DNA of 64,000 nucleotides from Candidatus Butyricimonas faecavium (GTDB lineage Bacteria; Bacteroidota; Bacteroidia; Bacteroidales; Marinifilaceae), in contig CALUKD010000007.1 of the NCBI GenBank assembly GCA_944321125.1, forward strand, positions 1 to 64,000, given 5' to 3'. The position numbers were made by a program, and so were the translations under genes. This document shows positions 18,855 through 27,056 of this stretch, one piece after another. The notes beneath the pieces are model-generated. The model saw nothing but the letters and a program-made list of their open reading frames with translations, had not been told where the DNA came from and did not search any database. How positions within the stretch are numbered: position 1 is the stretch's first letter; the number at the start of each line of letters is the position of its first letter.

Positions 18855-20255
18855 ATGAAGAAGACTAAGATTGTGGCTACCATATCTGATAAAAGATGTG
18901 AGGTAGAGTTTTTAGAGAAGCTATATCGTGCCGGAATGAATGTGGTTCGGTTGAATACGGCTCATCAAGACATGGAGCAGGCGTTGAAGGTTGTGGAGAA
19001 TGTTCGGAAAGTTTCGGATAATATAGCCATTTTGATTGACACGAAGGGACCGGAAGTGAGAACTATGTTGATGGATGAACCGATGCATGTTGATCGGGGA
19101 GAAACGGTTTATCTGACGGGCGATCCGGAGCTGAAGATGGATGGGAAATTGATACACGTGTCCTATCCCTATTTTGCAGAAGATATAAAAGTAGGCGACA
19201 AGGTATTGGTGGACGATGGGGACGTGGAATTGGTTGTTGTCGAGAAAAAGGATCATTATCTGGAAATGGTGGTAACAAACGAGGCTGTTATTAAGAATCG
19301 TAAGAGTGTAAACGTACCGGGGGCTTCTTTAAAATTAGAATCATTGAGCGATAAAGACCGGGCGTTTATCGATTTTGCAATAGATAATAATTTGGATTTT
19401 ATAGCCCATTCTTTCGTACGTAATAAAGAGGATGTTATGGCAATACAGGCGATATTGGATTCCCGAGGAAGTAAAATCAAAGTCATTGCCAAGATTGAGA
19501 ATCAGGAGGGAGTGGATAATATTGACGAGATTTTGGATTATGCTTACGGGGTGATGGTTGCGCGTGGGGATTTAGGGATCGAGATTGAGGCTGAGAAAAT
19601 ACCTAAGATTCAACGATATATTGTTAAGAAATGTATTGAAAGTAAAAAGCCCGTGATTATTGCCACGCAGATGTTACATACGATGATCGAACATCCTAGA
19701 CCGACTCGTGCGGAGATTAGTGATATTGCGAACGCTATTTACATGGGGACGGATGCGATCATGTTAAGTGGGGAGACTGCTTACGGGGCATATCCCGAGG
19801 AGGCAGTAACCGTGATGCGCGAGGTGGCAGAGGAAAATGAGGGCACTATTCCACCGGATGCAGGAAGAAGTTTGGTTCGTATAAATAACGAGATCACGGC
19901 TGCATTGGCTCGTTCGGCTGTAAAAACAGCATTGATGTTACCGATTAAGGCGATCGTAGTTGACACTCTTTCCGGACGTACGGCCCGTTATTTGTCAGCT
20001 TTTCGAAGTGACTTACCTGTTTACGCCCGGTGCTATAATGAACGGGTGATGCGTGAATTGGCTCTTTCATTCGGGGTGTATCCTTATTATACAGAGAAAC
20101 CGATGTCTCGGGATGAGTTTATGAATGACCTTCCTGAAATGTTAATGCAGAATGGTATTAAGGCTGATGACTATGTGGTGGTTGTAGGGGGAAGTTTCGG
20201 GCATGGTAAAGGAGCCTCATTTATTGAGGTATGTAAGATCGGGGAGATCCGGTAG
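18855..20255 (+). CDS. pyk: Pyruvate kinase
   Basis: A 466-residue glycolytic enzyme that makes pyruvate and ATP from phosphoenolpyruvate and ADP. Motifs are IVATISDKRCEVE at the start, VVRLNTAHQD (the usual form is RLNFSH; here Thr-Ala), IDTKGPEVRT, the metal-binding MVARGDLGIEI and the signature ATQMLHTMIEHPRPTRAEISDIANA. The B domain and C-terminal allosteric domain follow in normal order. The NTAH variant and the His in ATQMLHTM mark a diverged but probably active branch. The gene faces mscL, with a long inverted repeat between them. Confidence 0.93.
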   Translation: MKKTKIVATISDKRCEVEFLEKLYRAGMNVVRLNTAHQDMEQALKVVENVRKVSDNIAILIDTKGPEVRTMLMDEPMHVDRGETVYLTGDPELKMDGKLIHVSYPYFAEDIKVGDKVLVDDGDVELVVVEKKDHYLEMVVTNEAVIKNRKSVNVPGASLKLESLSDKDRAFIDFAIDNNLDFIAHSFVRNKEDVMAIQAILDSRGSKIKVIAKIENQEGVDNIDEILDYAYGVMVARGDLGIEIEAEKIPKIQRYIVKKCIESKKPVIIATQMLHTMIEHPRPTRAEISDIANAIYMGTDAIMLSGETAYGAYPEEAVTVMREVAEENEGTIPPDAGRSLVRINNEITAALARSAVKTALMLPIKAIVVDTLSGRTARYLSAFRSDLPVYARCYNERVMRELALSFGVYPYYTEKPMSRDEFMNDLPEMLMQNGIKADDYVVVVGGSFGHGKGASFIEVCKIGEIR

Positions 20256-20258
20256 TGA

Positions 20259-20331
20259 ATTTACGATTTATGATTTAAAAGCAGAATAAGTTTTATACAA
20301 TTGGTATGTGATGAAATCATAAATCGTAAAT
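20259..20331. terminator. Long perfect inverted repeat between convergent pyk and mscL
   Basis: 18-bp perfect arms (20259-20276 with 20314-20331, ATTTACGATTTATGATTT and its complement) are separated by 37 nt. They start 3 nt after the pyk stop and end 11 nt before the mscL stop. An mRNA stem-loop could end or protect both transcripts. The arm resembles the AT-rich flank of the interspersed repeats. Confidence 0.6.
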
Positions 20332-20342
20332 CTAAAATTTTA

Positions 20343-20771
20343 TCAGTGTTTATCTTTCAAGATATCCCGGATTTCTGTCAATAGTACTTCTTCTTTTGAG
20401 GGAGCAGGAGGTACGGTAGGAGCCGGGGTCTCTTGTTTTTTGGTTCTCAATTTATTCATGAATTTGATAGCGATAAAGATTGAGAAGGCAATAATTAAAA
20501 AGTCGATCGTTGTTTGTATAAAGTTACCATAGTTGAGAGTGACGGCTTCGACGATTTTTCCTGTTGCTTCGTTTGTGTGGGCTTTTTGTAATACAATGTG
20601 TAAATTGGAAAAATTTATTCCTCCAATAAGTATTCCGATGAGGGGCATGATAATGTCACTGACCAATGATGAAACGATTTTTCCGAATGCACCACCGATA
20701 ATGATACCTACAGCCATGTCGACTACATTCCCTTTTAGAGCAAAAGCTTTGAATTCATCTAAGAGTTTCAT
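20343..20771 (-). CDS. mscL: Large-conductance mechanosensitive channel MscL
   Basis: A 142-residue inner-membrane channel that opens under membrane tension to release solutes on osmotic downshock. The opening [34 protein letters not shown] is the N-terminal helix and pore-lining TM1. TM2 is [23 protein letters not shown] (about 85-107), followed by a charged C-terminal bundle with a Pro-rich linker ([13 protein letters not shown]). It is a single gene convergent with pyk. Confidence 0.95.
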   Translation of the reverse strand: MKLLDEFKAFALKGNVVDMAVGIIIGGAFGKIVSSLVSDIIMPLIGILIGGINFSNLHIVLQKAHTNEATGKIVEAVTLNYGNFIQTTIDFLIIAFSIFIAIKFMNKLRTKKQETPAPTVPPAPSKEEVLLTEIRDILKDKH

Positions 20772-20859
20772 GTTCTGATTCGTTTTATAATTTAAGTGTT
20801 TGAACGTTTAAACATTTAAAATGTTTTAAAATTCTGCGGAGAAATCACATTAATTCTCG

Positions 20860-20867
20860 TAACTTTG
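20860..20867 (+). promoter_or_regulatory. Promoter -7 element (TAACTTTG) for the CDF operon
   Basis: An exact TAnnTTTG match lies 13 nt before the CDF start codon, so the leader would be very short. Confidence 0.55.
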
Positions 20868-20880
20868 CGAGCGTTTAGCT

Positions 20881-21786
20881 ATGTCAATGGAAAAAGAAAG
20901 TCGGGAAAAGCAAATATATAGGGCTACAATTGTTGGTTCAATTGCCAATTTCTTTTTGTTAGTGTTCAAGTTTGTTGCGGGAACGCTAGGGAAAAGTAGT
21001 GCTATGATTGCCGATGCAGTACATTCTTTGTCCGATTTTATAACAGATATAATCGTTTTGGTTTTCGTAAAAGTTTCTGCTAAACCGAAAGATGCGGGGC
21101 ATGATTACGGGCATGGTAAATATGAGACACTGGCAACTGCAATTATCGGGATTATTTTGTTAATGATCGGAACTGGGATTTTTTGGAACGGATTGAATCA
21201 GATACTTGCTTTTTATCGGGGAGAAGAATTGGGGAGTCCCGATTTAATTGCTTTGATAGCAGCTCTTGTTTCGATTGCGGTGAAAGAAATCCTTTATCGT
21301 TATTCGGTTATCGTGGGGCATAAAGTGCAAAGCCAAGCTGTAGTGGCAAATGCTTGGCATCATCGTTCAGATGCTTTTTCATCCATCGGTACTGCTTTGG
21401 GTATTGCCGGGGCAATTTTTCTGGGGAAAGATTGGCGGGTGCTTGACCCGGTTGCAGCCGTTATCGTGAGTGTTTTTATCGTGAAAGTGGCCATTCAGCT
21501 CTTGATACCTTGTTTGAATGATTTATTGGAACGATCTTTGCCGGAGGAGGTCGAAAAGGAAATAATCACGATAATAAATGAAGACCCGCAAATAAAAGAT
21601 CCTCATAATTTGAGAACTCGTCGGATCGGTAATAACTTTGCTATAGAAGTGCATATCCGCCTACAACCGGATATGACCGTTTGGGAAGCTCATGTGATTG
21701 CTACCGGTATTGAGAATCGCTTGAGGGCTAAATATGGATCACGTACTCACGTGGCCGTGCATGTGGAACCTGTGAAAAATGAATAG
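20881..21786 (+). CDS. Cation diffusion facilitator (CDF) metal transporter
   Basis: A 301-residue inner-membrane antiporter that exports divalent metal (Zn, Fe or Mn) against protons. Six membrane segments are visible. The transport-site motif ADAVHSLSDFITD (about 43-55) and the second HHRSDAFSS (about 160-168) carry the Asp/His ligands; the HxxxD arrangement in the second helix leaves the metal specificity open. The C-terminal cytoplasmic domain (about 215-299) ends with HVHIRLQPDMTVWEAH-type metal and dimerisation residues. The gene is 6 nt upstream of a lipoprotein gene, forming a likely operon. Confidence 0.92.
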   Translation: MSMEKESREKQIYRATIVGSIANFFLLVFKFVAGTLGKSSAMIADAVHSLSDFITDIIVLVFVKVSAKPKDAGHDYGHGKYETLATAIIGIILLMIGTGIFWNGLNQILAFYRGEELGSPDLIALIAALVSIAVKEILYRYSVIVGHKVQSQAVVANAWHHRSDAFSSIGTALGIAGAIFLGKDWRVLDPVAAVIVSVFIVKVAIQLLIPCLNDLLERSLPEEVEKEIITIINEDPQIKDPHNLRTRRIGNNFAIEVHIRLQPDMTVWEAHVIATGIENRLRAKYGSRTHVAVHVEPVKNE

Positions 21787-21792
21787 ATATAG

Positions 21793-22425
21793 ATGAGAAG
21801 AACAGTGTGGTATTACACGATAGTGTTTGTGTGTTTAATATTGGTAGGGGCTTGTAAGGATAACGAAAAGAGTAAAAAGCCTTTTGTTTATTTTAAAAAT
21901 TATCAGAGAACTTTTAATGATCTAAATGACAGGCATCTGTCATCCGCCAAGCGATTGGGAATTACTCCATTGAGGTCATCAGAGGATTTGAGTAAGGCAG
22001 ACCGGGATTTAAAAGAGATTAAATCCTGCAAATTGTTCCAAGTGGATAAATTAACACATTCGGAACCTTATCTTGTCCCGGAGGCTTGTGATTTATTGGC
22101 TGATATAGCCCGAAATTTTAAAGACTCCCTATACCAGAAAGGATTGCCTTCCCATAGTATTATCGTGACAAGTGTGTTGCGCACGGGATCCAGCGTGAAG
22201 AAATTGCGGAAGAGTAATGGGAATGCCAGTGCTAATTCTGCTCACGTGTACGGAACTACTTTTGATGTGGCCTATGCACGTTTCAAAAAGGACGGACGTA
22301 AAGAAGCACCGAAAGAAAAGTTGAAAAGTGTATTGGCAGACGTGTTACAGGATTTGCGTTTGCAAAAGAAATGTTATGTTCGTTACGAGTTTAAACAAGG
22401 TTGTTTTCATATCACGACAAGATAA
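21793..22425 (+). CDS. M15-like (D-Ala-D-Ala carboxypeptidase-type) lipoprotein
   Basis: A 210-residue lipoprotein with lipobox LVGAC (Cys21). The C-terminal half matches the LAS metallopeptidase pattern: Arg130 (SVLRTGSS), SAHVYGTTFD with His151 and Asp158 spaced as in SxHxxGxAxD, and final His206 (GCFHITT). These would bind one zinc and cleave D-amino-acid peptide bonds in peptidoglycan. It resembles Bacteroidetes DUF5715 proteins, from memory of that family. It follows the CDF gene by 6 nt. I infer an envelope peptidoglycan trimming enzyme, anchored in a membrane and facing the periplasm. Confidence 0.78.
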   Translation: MRRTVWYYTIVFVCLILVGACKDNEKSKKPFVYFKNYQRTFNDLNDRHLSSAKRLGITPLRSSEDLSKADRDLKEIKSCKLFQVDKLTHSEPYLVPEACDLLADIARNFKDSLYQKGLPSHSIIVTSVLRTGSSVKKLRKSNGNASANSAHVYGTTFDVAYARFKKDGRKEAPKEKLKSVLADVLQDLRLQKKCYVRYEFKQGCFHITTR

Positions 22426-22486
22426 CATAAACGATATTAGTAAGATACATAAGAGATAGTGCAGTATGTATTATTAAAAAAATCGT

Positions 22487-22494
22487 TATCTTTG
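22487..22494 (+). promoter_or_regulatory. Promoter -7 element of ychF (TATCTTTG)
   Basis: An exact TAnnTTTG match lies 74 nt before the ychF start. A small hairpin (CCACA/TGTGG) occurs in the leader near 22515. Confidence 0.55.
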
Positions 22495-22567
22495 TCGGCT
22501 GAAAAAATGCATTCCACAGGTGTGGTGTGCTGGTCGGTTAGATAATAATTAAAATGACAAAAATATA

Positions 22568-23668
22568 ATGGGTTTACAATGTGGAATAGTCGGTTTACCA
22601 AACGTGGGAAAATCGACACTATTTAATTGTTTGAGTAATGCAAAGGCTCAGTCTGCAAATTTTCCTTTTTGCACGATCGAACCGAATGTGGGTGTGATTA
22701 CCGTGCCAGATGAGCGACTGAATAAATTGGTCGAGTTGGTACAGCCTCAAAACGTGGTACCTGCTGTAGTGGAGATTGTGGATATTGCAGGGTTAGTGAA
22801 GGGTGCCAGTAAAGGTGAAGGTTTGGGAAATAAATTTTTATCTAATATCCGGGAAACGGATGCTATTATTCATGTATTACGTTGTTTTGACGATAATAAC
22901 ATTGTGCATGTAGATGGTCATGTTGATCCGATTCGGGATAAGGAAACGATCGATACCGAGTTACAGTTAAAAGATTTGGAAACGGTGGAAAACCGTTTGG
23001 CAAAAGAGGAAAAGAAGGCCCAGACCGGAGGAGATGCGAAGGCAAAACGTTTGGTTGAAGTGTTACATTTGTATAAAGATGCGTTGGTGCAGGGAAAATC
23101 TGCTCGTTCCGTGCAATTGAACGATTTACAGCAAGAGGTTGCGAAAGAGTTGATGTTGTTGACGAATAAACCTATTTTGTACGTTTGTAACGTGGACGAG
23201 GCCTCCGTCGTGACTGGAAATAAATACGTGGATGCTGTTCGGGAAGCCGTGGAGGACGAAGGGGCTGAAGTATTGGTGATCGGTGCTGCCATTGAGGCAG
23301 ATATTGCAGAGCTGGATACTTACGAGGAGAAACAGTTGTTTTTGCAGGATTTGGGATTGGAGGAAGCCGGGGTGAATAAATTGATTCGTACGGCTTACAA
23401 GTTATTGAATTTGCGTACTTATTTTACGGCAGGTCCGAAGGAAGTAAGGGCGTGGACTTTTAAAAACGGAATGAAAGCCCCGCAGGCTGCCGGGATTATT
23501 CATACGGATTTTGAGAAAGGGTTTATCCGTGCAGAAGTGATCAAATACGAGGACTTTGTAGCTTTGGGATCTGAGGCAAAATGCAAGGAAGCCGGCAAAA
23601 TGTCAGTGGAAGGAAAGGAATACGTGGTGCAGGACGGGGATATGATGAATTTCCGTTTTAACGTGTAG
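22568..23668 (+). CDS. ychF: Redox-regulated ATPase YchF (Obg-type)
   Basis: A 366-residue translation-associated ATPase of the Obg family. G1 is GLPNVGKST at residues 8-16, G3 VDIAGLVKGASKGEGLG near 73-89, and the base-recognition loop reads YVCNVDE instead of NKxD, which is why the family prefers ATP. A C-terminal TGS domain (about 280-365) ends with YVVQDGDMMNFRFNV. It is followed after 28 nt by the purine permease gene. Confidence 0.95.
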   Translation: MGLQCGIVGLPNVGKSTLFNCLSNAKAQSANFPFCTIEPNVGVITVPDERLNKLVELVQPQNVVPAVVEIVDIAGLVKGASKGEGLGNKFLSNIRETDAIIHVLRCFDDNNIVHVDGHVDPIRDKETIDTELQLKDLETVENRLAKEEKKAQTGGDAKAKRLVEVLHLYKDALVQGKSARSVQLNDLQQEVAKELMLLTNKPILYVCNVDEASVVTGNKYVDAVREAVEDEGAEVLVIGAAIEADIAELDTYEEKQLFLQDLGLEEAGVNKLIRTAYKLLNLRTYFTAGPKEVRAWTFKNGMKAPQAAGIIHTDFEKGFIRAEVIKYEDFVALGSEAKCKEAGKMSVEGKEYVVQDGDMMNFRFNV

Positions 23669-23696
23669 TGGGAGCATTATTTTTATCGCGGATAAG

Positions 23697-24995
23697 ATGA
23701 TATTACAAAAACTTTTTGGATTTGATCCCAGCGTGATGAAGATAAAGACAGAAATCATGGCTGGGGTCACTACTTTTTTGACGATGTCGTATATTCTTGC
23801 TGTGAATCCGGATATCCTTTCGGCGGCATCGATGGATCGGGGGGCAGTGTTTACGGCCACAGCTTTAGCGGCATCTTCTGCAACATTGATAATGGCTATT
23901 CTGGCGAAATTGCCTTTTGCCTTAGCGCCAGGTATGGGGTTGAATGCTTTTTTTGCCTTTACCTTGGTGCAAGGTATGGGGTATTCTTGGGAGAGTGCTT
24001 TGGCGGCTGTTTTTATCGAGGGCGTGATATTTATTTTGTTGACTGTGTTTAATATACGGGAGTTGATCGTGAATGCTATTCCCGAAACCTTGAGACATGC
24101 CATATCCGTGGGAATTGGGTTGTTTATTGCTTTTTTAGGATTACAAAAGGCTGGGTTGATAGTGGCTGATCCTGTAACATTTGTAGCTTTAGGCGAGTTT
24201 ACTCCATCGACGCTGTTGGCTATGGGAGGAATTGTTATTGGAGGAGTGTTGGTTGCCCGGAAAGTAAAAGGGGCTCTTTTTTATGCTATCGTGGCTGTTA
24301 CGTTATTAAGTATTCCTTTGGGGATAACCCAGCTTCCGGAAGACTTTTCTTTAGTGTCGAAGCCTCATTCTCTGGAGCCGGTCTTTTTTAAATTGGATTT
24401 TCATTCTTTGTTGTCCCCGAATATGTTGATTGCGATTTTCTCGCTTGTGTTTATGGATATTTTTGATACTTTAGGAACATTGGTCGGTACGGCAAATAAA
24501 GTGGGGATGGTAAGACCTGACGGGAGTATCCCGAAATTGAAACCTGCGATGATGGCGGATGCCGTGGGAACGACGGTCGGGGCTTTGCTCGGGACATCAA
24601 CCACGACGACTTATGCTGAAAGTACTGCCGGTATTGCCGAGGGAGGACGTTCCGGGTTGACTGCTGCTGTTGTTAGCGGATTGTTTATTGTCGCTTTATT
24701 TTTCGCTCCGTTCTTTTTGTTGGTTCCAGGTATTGCTACAGCTGGGGTATTGGTGATCGTGGGGAGTTTTATGTTTGATGCGGTGAAAAAAATACGTTTC
24801 GATGATATAACTGAGGCTTTCCCTGCTTTTGTGACTATTATCACGATGCCTTTGACTTATTCGATTGCCGAGGGTATAGTGTTGGGGATATTGGCTTACG
24901 TGTTACTTAAATTGTTGACAGGTAAATACCGAGAGTTGAATCTCACGATATGTATACTCTCGGTATTGTGTATTTTGAAATATGTGTTTGTTTAG
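23697..24995 (+). CDS. NCS2-family purine permease (AzgA type)
   Basis: A 432-residue inner-membrane proton symporter for adenine, guanine or hypoxanthine. It has 12-14 hydrophobic segments. The substrate-site signatures are GLNAFFAFTLV in TM3 and the TM10 region GTSTTTTYAESTAGIAEGGRSGLTA. The opening FDPSVMKIKTEIMAGVTTFLTMSYIL is typical of the AzgA/YgfQ branch. It probably salvages nucleobases. The TAG stop at 24993-24995 abuts the stop of the convergent rluD gene (24996-24998) with no spacing. Confidence 0.92.
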   Translation: MILQKLFGFDPSVMKIKTEIMAGVTTFLTMSYILAVNPDILSAASMDRGAVFTATALAASSATLIMAILAKLPFALAPGMGLNAFFAFTLVQGMGYSWESALAAVFIEGVIFILLTVFNIRELIVNAIPETLRHAISVGIGLFIAFLGLQKAGLIVADPVTFVALGEFTPSTLLAMGGIVIGGVLVARKVKGALFYAIVAVTLLSIPLGITQLPEDFSLVSKPHSLEPVFFKLDFHSLLSPNMLIAIFSLVFMDIFDTLGTLVGTANKVGMVRPDGSIPKLKPAMMADAVGTTVGALLGTSTTTTYAESTAGIAEGGRSGLTAAVVSGLFIVALFFAPFFLLVPGIATAGVLVIVGSFMFDAVKKIRFDDITEAFPAFVTIITMPLTYSIAEGIVLGILAYVLLKLLTGKYRELNLTICILSVLCILKYVFV

Positions 24996-26072
24996 TTATT
25001 CGACATCTTCCAGTTCCCGATTTGCCACGTAGCTTCGCCATTTTTCAATGAGTTGTTGAATGTCTCGTGGTATTTCGGAATTGAAGTCCATCCATTCTCC
25101 CGTTCCCGGATGTTCAAAACCGAGGGTCTTGGCATGTAATGCTTGGCGGGGGCAGAGGGTAAAACAATTTTGTACGAATTGTTTATATTTTGTGAAAGTG
25201 GTACCTTTTAAAATTTCATTGCCACCATATTCAGAATCATTAAATAAGGGATGTTTAATTGATTTGAAATGAGCTCGGATCTGGTGAGTACGTCCGGTTT
25301 CCAGTATACATTCCACAACGTTCACATAGCCCAAGCGTTCCAATACGTGATAGTGGGTTATGGCGTGTTTACCATAGTCGCTACCTTCTGGGAATACACC
25401 CATGATTTTTCGGTTAGAGATACTTCTTCCGATATTACCGATAATTGTTCCGTTGTCATTTTCCAAGTTTCCCCAGCATATTGCCACATATTTCCGGCTA
25501 GAGGTTTTGTGGAAAAATTGGGAAGCTAGTTTGGTTTTAGCTTCTTCAGTTTTAGCAATGACCAACAGACCGGAAGTGTCCTTGTCTATCCGGTGAACCA
25601 GTCCGGGGCGAGGATCGTTTTCTTTGAATAACGGATTCCCTTTCAAGTGCCATGCCAAGGCGTTTACGAGAGTCCCCGTGTAATGCCCATAGGAAGGATG
25701 TACCACCATGCCTGGTTCTTTGTTAATGACCAGCAGATAGTCGTCCTCGTACACGATATTTAGAGGAATATCTTCCGGTATGACCCGTATTTCCCGTTTC
25801 GGGTGGGGGAGCATCAAGGTGACAATATCTTTGGGTTTTACTCGGTAATTGGATTTTACCGGTTTATTATTGACTTGTATACATTGAGCCTCTGCCGCTT
25901 CTTGTATTTTGGTGCGGGATACGTTGGGTAACCGATCAACCAGAAAACGGTCGATGCGCAATAAATTCTGACCGGGATCAACTTCCAAACGGAAGTGTTC
26001 ATACATTGCTTGTTCTTGTTCCGGTTCGTCCTCGCCCAGTTCTTCTAAATCTTCTACTTCTTCTTCTATCAT
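24996..26072 (-). CDS. rluD: Large-subunit pseudouridine synthase, RluA/RluD family
   Basis: A 358-residue enzyme that converts uridines of 23S rRNA to pseudouridine. An acidic N-terminus is followed by an S4 RNA-binding domain (about 35-90, LLRIDRFLVDRLPNVSRTKIQ) and the catalytic domain with PGLVHRIDKDTSGLLV, catalytic Asp163, and the GRTHQIRAHFKSIKHPLFND motif. The ATG overlaps the stop of the PASTA gene by 4 nt, so the two are translationally coupled. RluD is the likely orthologue because of the S4 domain and size; RluC cannot be excluded. Confidence 0.93.
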   Translation of the reverse strand: MIEEEVEDLEELGEDEPEQEQAMYEHFRLEVDPGQNLLRIDRFLVDRLPNVSRTKIQEAAEAQCIQVNNKPVKSNYRVKPKDIVTLMLPHPKREIRVIPEDIPLNIVYEDDYLLVINKEPGMVVHPSYGHYTGTLVNALAWHLKGNPLFKENDPRPGLVHRIDKDTSGLLVIAKTEEAKTKLASQFFHKTSSRKYVAICWGNLENDNGTIIGNIGRSISNRKIMGVFPEGSDYGKHAITHYHVLERLGYVNVVECILETGRTHQIRAHFKSIKHPLFNDSEYGGNEILKGTTFTKYKQFVQNCFTLCPRQALHAKTLGFEHPGTGEWMDFNSEIPRDIQQLIEKWRSYVANRELEDVE

Positions 26073-26893
26073 GGTTGTTGCTCCTCAATGGACAGGGAGT
26101 CCAATGCCATTATTTTTTCTTTATCTTTTGTGAGATAGAGCGTGATGTCTCCTCCCATTTTCATGGTCATATTCTCTTCGAATTCAGGCTCTTGTTGGTA
26201 TATAATTGCCGTAGACTGGTCTGCCTCGGTTTTAACCGTGTTGTCGGGTAGGATCTCTCCCGTATTCAAGAATGCTTGTAATAGTAGGGCTTTTGCTTCT
26301 GCCAGTGTTTTTCCCACTAATGACGGGATAGCTACTTGATCATTGGATGTGTTCCCATTCCCGAGTACAATATCTACAGTTTCACCCTTTTGTATCAAAC
26401 TATTGGGTTCAATGATATTTCCGTCGTATTTAAAATCAAGGACTAGATTTTTGAAGTTGGAAGGAACGTATTCGATTCTTCCAACATTGAGTCCTAAGTT
26501 CTTTAATCGTTGCAAAGATTGACGGAAAGCCACATTGCGGAGATTAGGGAAAATGATTTTTTCCGGAGCATTGGCATTGATCGTTAGCTGAATGGCTCGG
26601 TTATTCTTCACTTGAGCATTCGGTGACGGGAATTGTTCCACGATGGTTCCCGGTTTGGCATTATTGTCATAGATCGAATCGATGACAAGGATTTGTAAAT
26701 TTTTCTCTTTGGCGAAAGGTGCAGCCTCATCGGGAGTGAGTCCCCGGAGCTCGGGAACGGTAATATAGTAGCCATGATTTGTGTATTTCTCCAAGCGGTT
26801 TAACACGATATATCCTATCAGGAACAACACGATGCAGGCTACGGCTATGTTGATCAATAACACAATGATATGTCCTTTTTTAAAGAAACCCAT
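26069..26893 (-). CDS. PASTA-domain membrane protein
   Basis: A 274-residue protein with one N-terminal transmembrane segment (about 9-31) and three PASTA domains outside the membrane (about 36-105, 106-180 and 185-255). Conserved starts are YITVPELRGLTPDEA, IIFPNLRNVAFRQSLQRLKNLGL and VAIPSLVGKTLAEAKALL. There is no kinase or transpeptidase domain. PASTA repeats bind muropeptides or beta-lactam-like groups in other bacteria; in Bacteroidetes such stand-alone proteins precede rluD. The 3' end overlaps rluD by 4 nt. The promoter is probably the minus-strand TATTTTTG at 26991-26984. Confidence 0.88.
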   Translation of the reverse strand: MGFFKKGHIIVLLINIAVACIVLFLIGYIVLNRLEKYTNHGYYITVPELRGLTPDEAAPFAKEKNLQILVIDSIYDNNAKPGTIVEQFPSPNAQVKNNRAIQLTINANAPEKIIFPNLRNVAFRQSLQRLKNLGLNVGRIEYVPSNFKNLVLDFKYDGNIIEPNSLIQKGETVDIVLGNGNTSNDQVAIPSLVGKTLAEAKALLLQAFLNTGEILPDNTVKTEADQSTAIIYQQEPEFEENMTMKMGGDITLYLTKDKEKIMALDSLSIEEQQP

Positions 26894-26975
26894 AGAGTGT
26901 ATAACGTTTGTAAGTTTATAAAACTTGCCGGGTTCATTTTTACAGAACGCAGGCAGTACCGGTATCGAAATACCT

Positions 26976-27032
26976 TAACTTTGCAAAAATAGCAGAGATT
27001 TTTCAATTATCACTACTATTTTACTATTTTTG
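26976..27032. promoter_or_regulatory. Divergent promoters between PASTA-rluD and the LysM gene
   Basis: TAACTTTG (26976-26983, plus) abuts CAAAAATA (26984-26991), which reads TATTTTTG on the minus strand. The two -7 elements are therefore back to back and pointing in opposite directions, with their 3' ends touching. A second plus-strand TATTTTTG is at 27025-27032, 25 nt before the LysM start. Confidence 0.5.
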
Positions 27033-27056
27033 CTTTGAAAATAAGAAGTGATAAAG

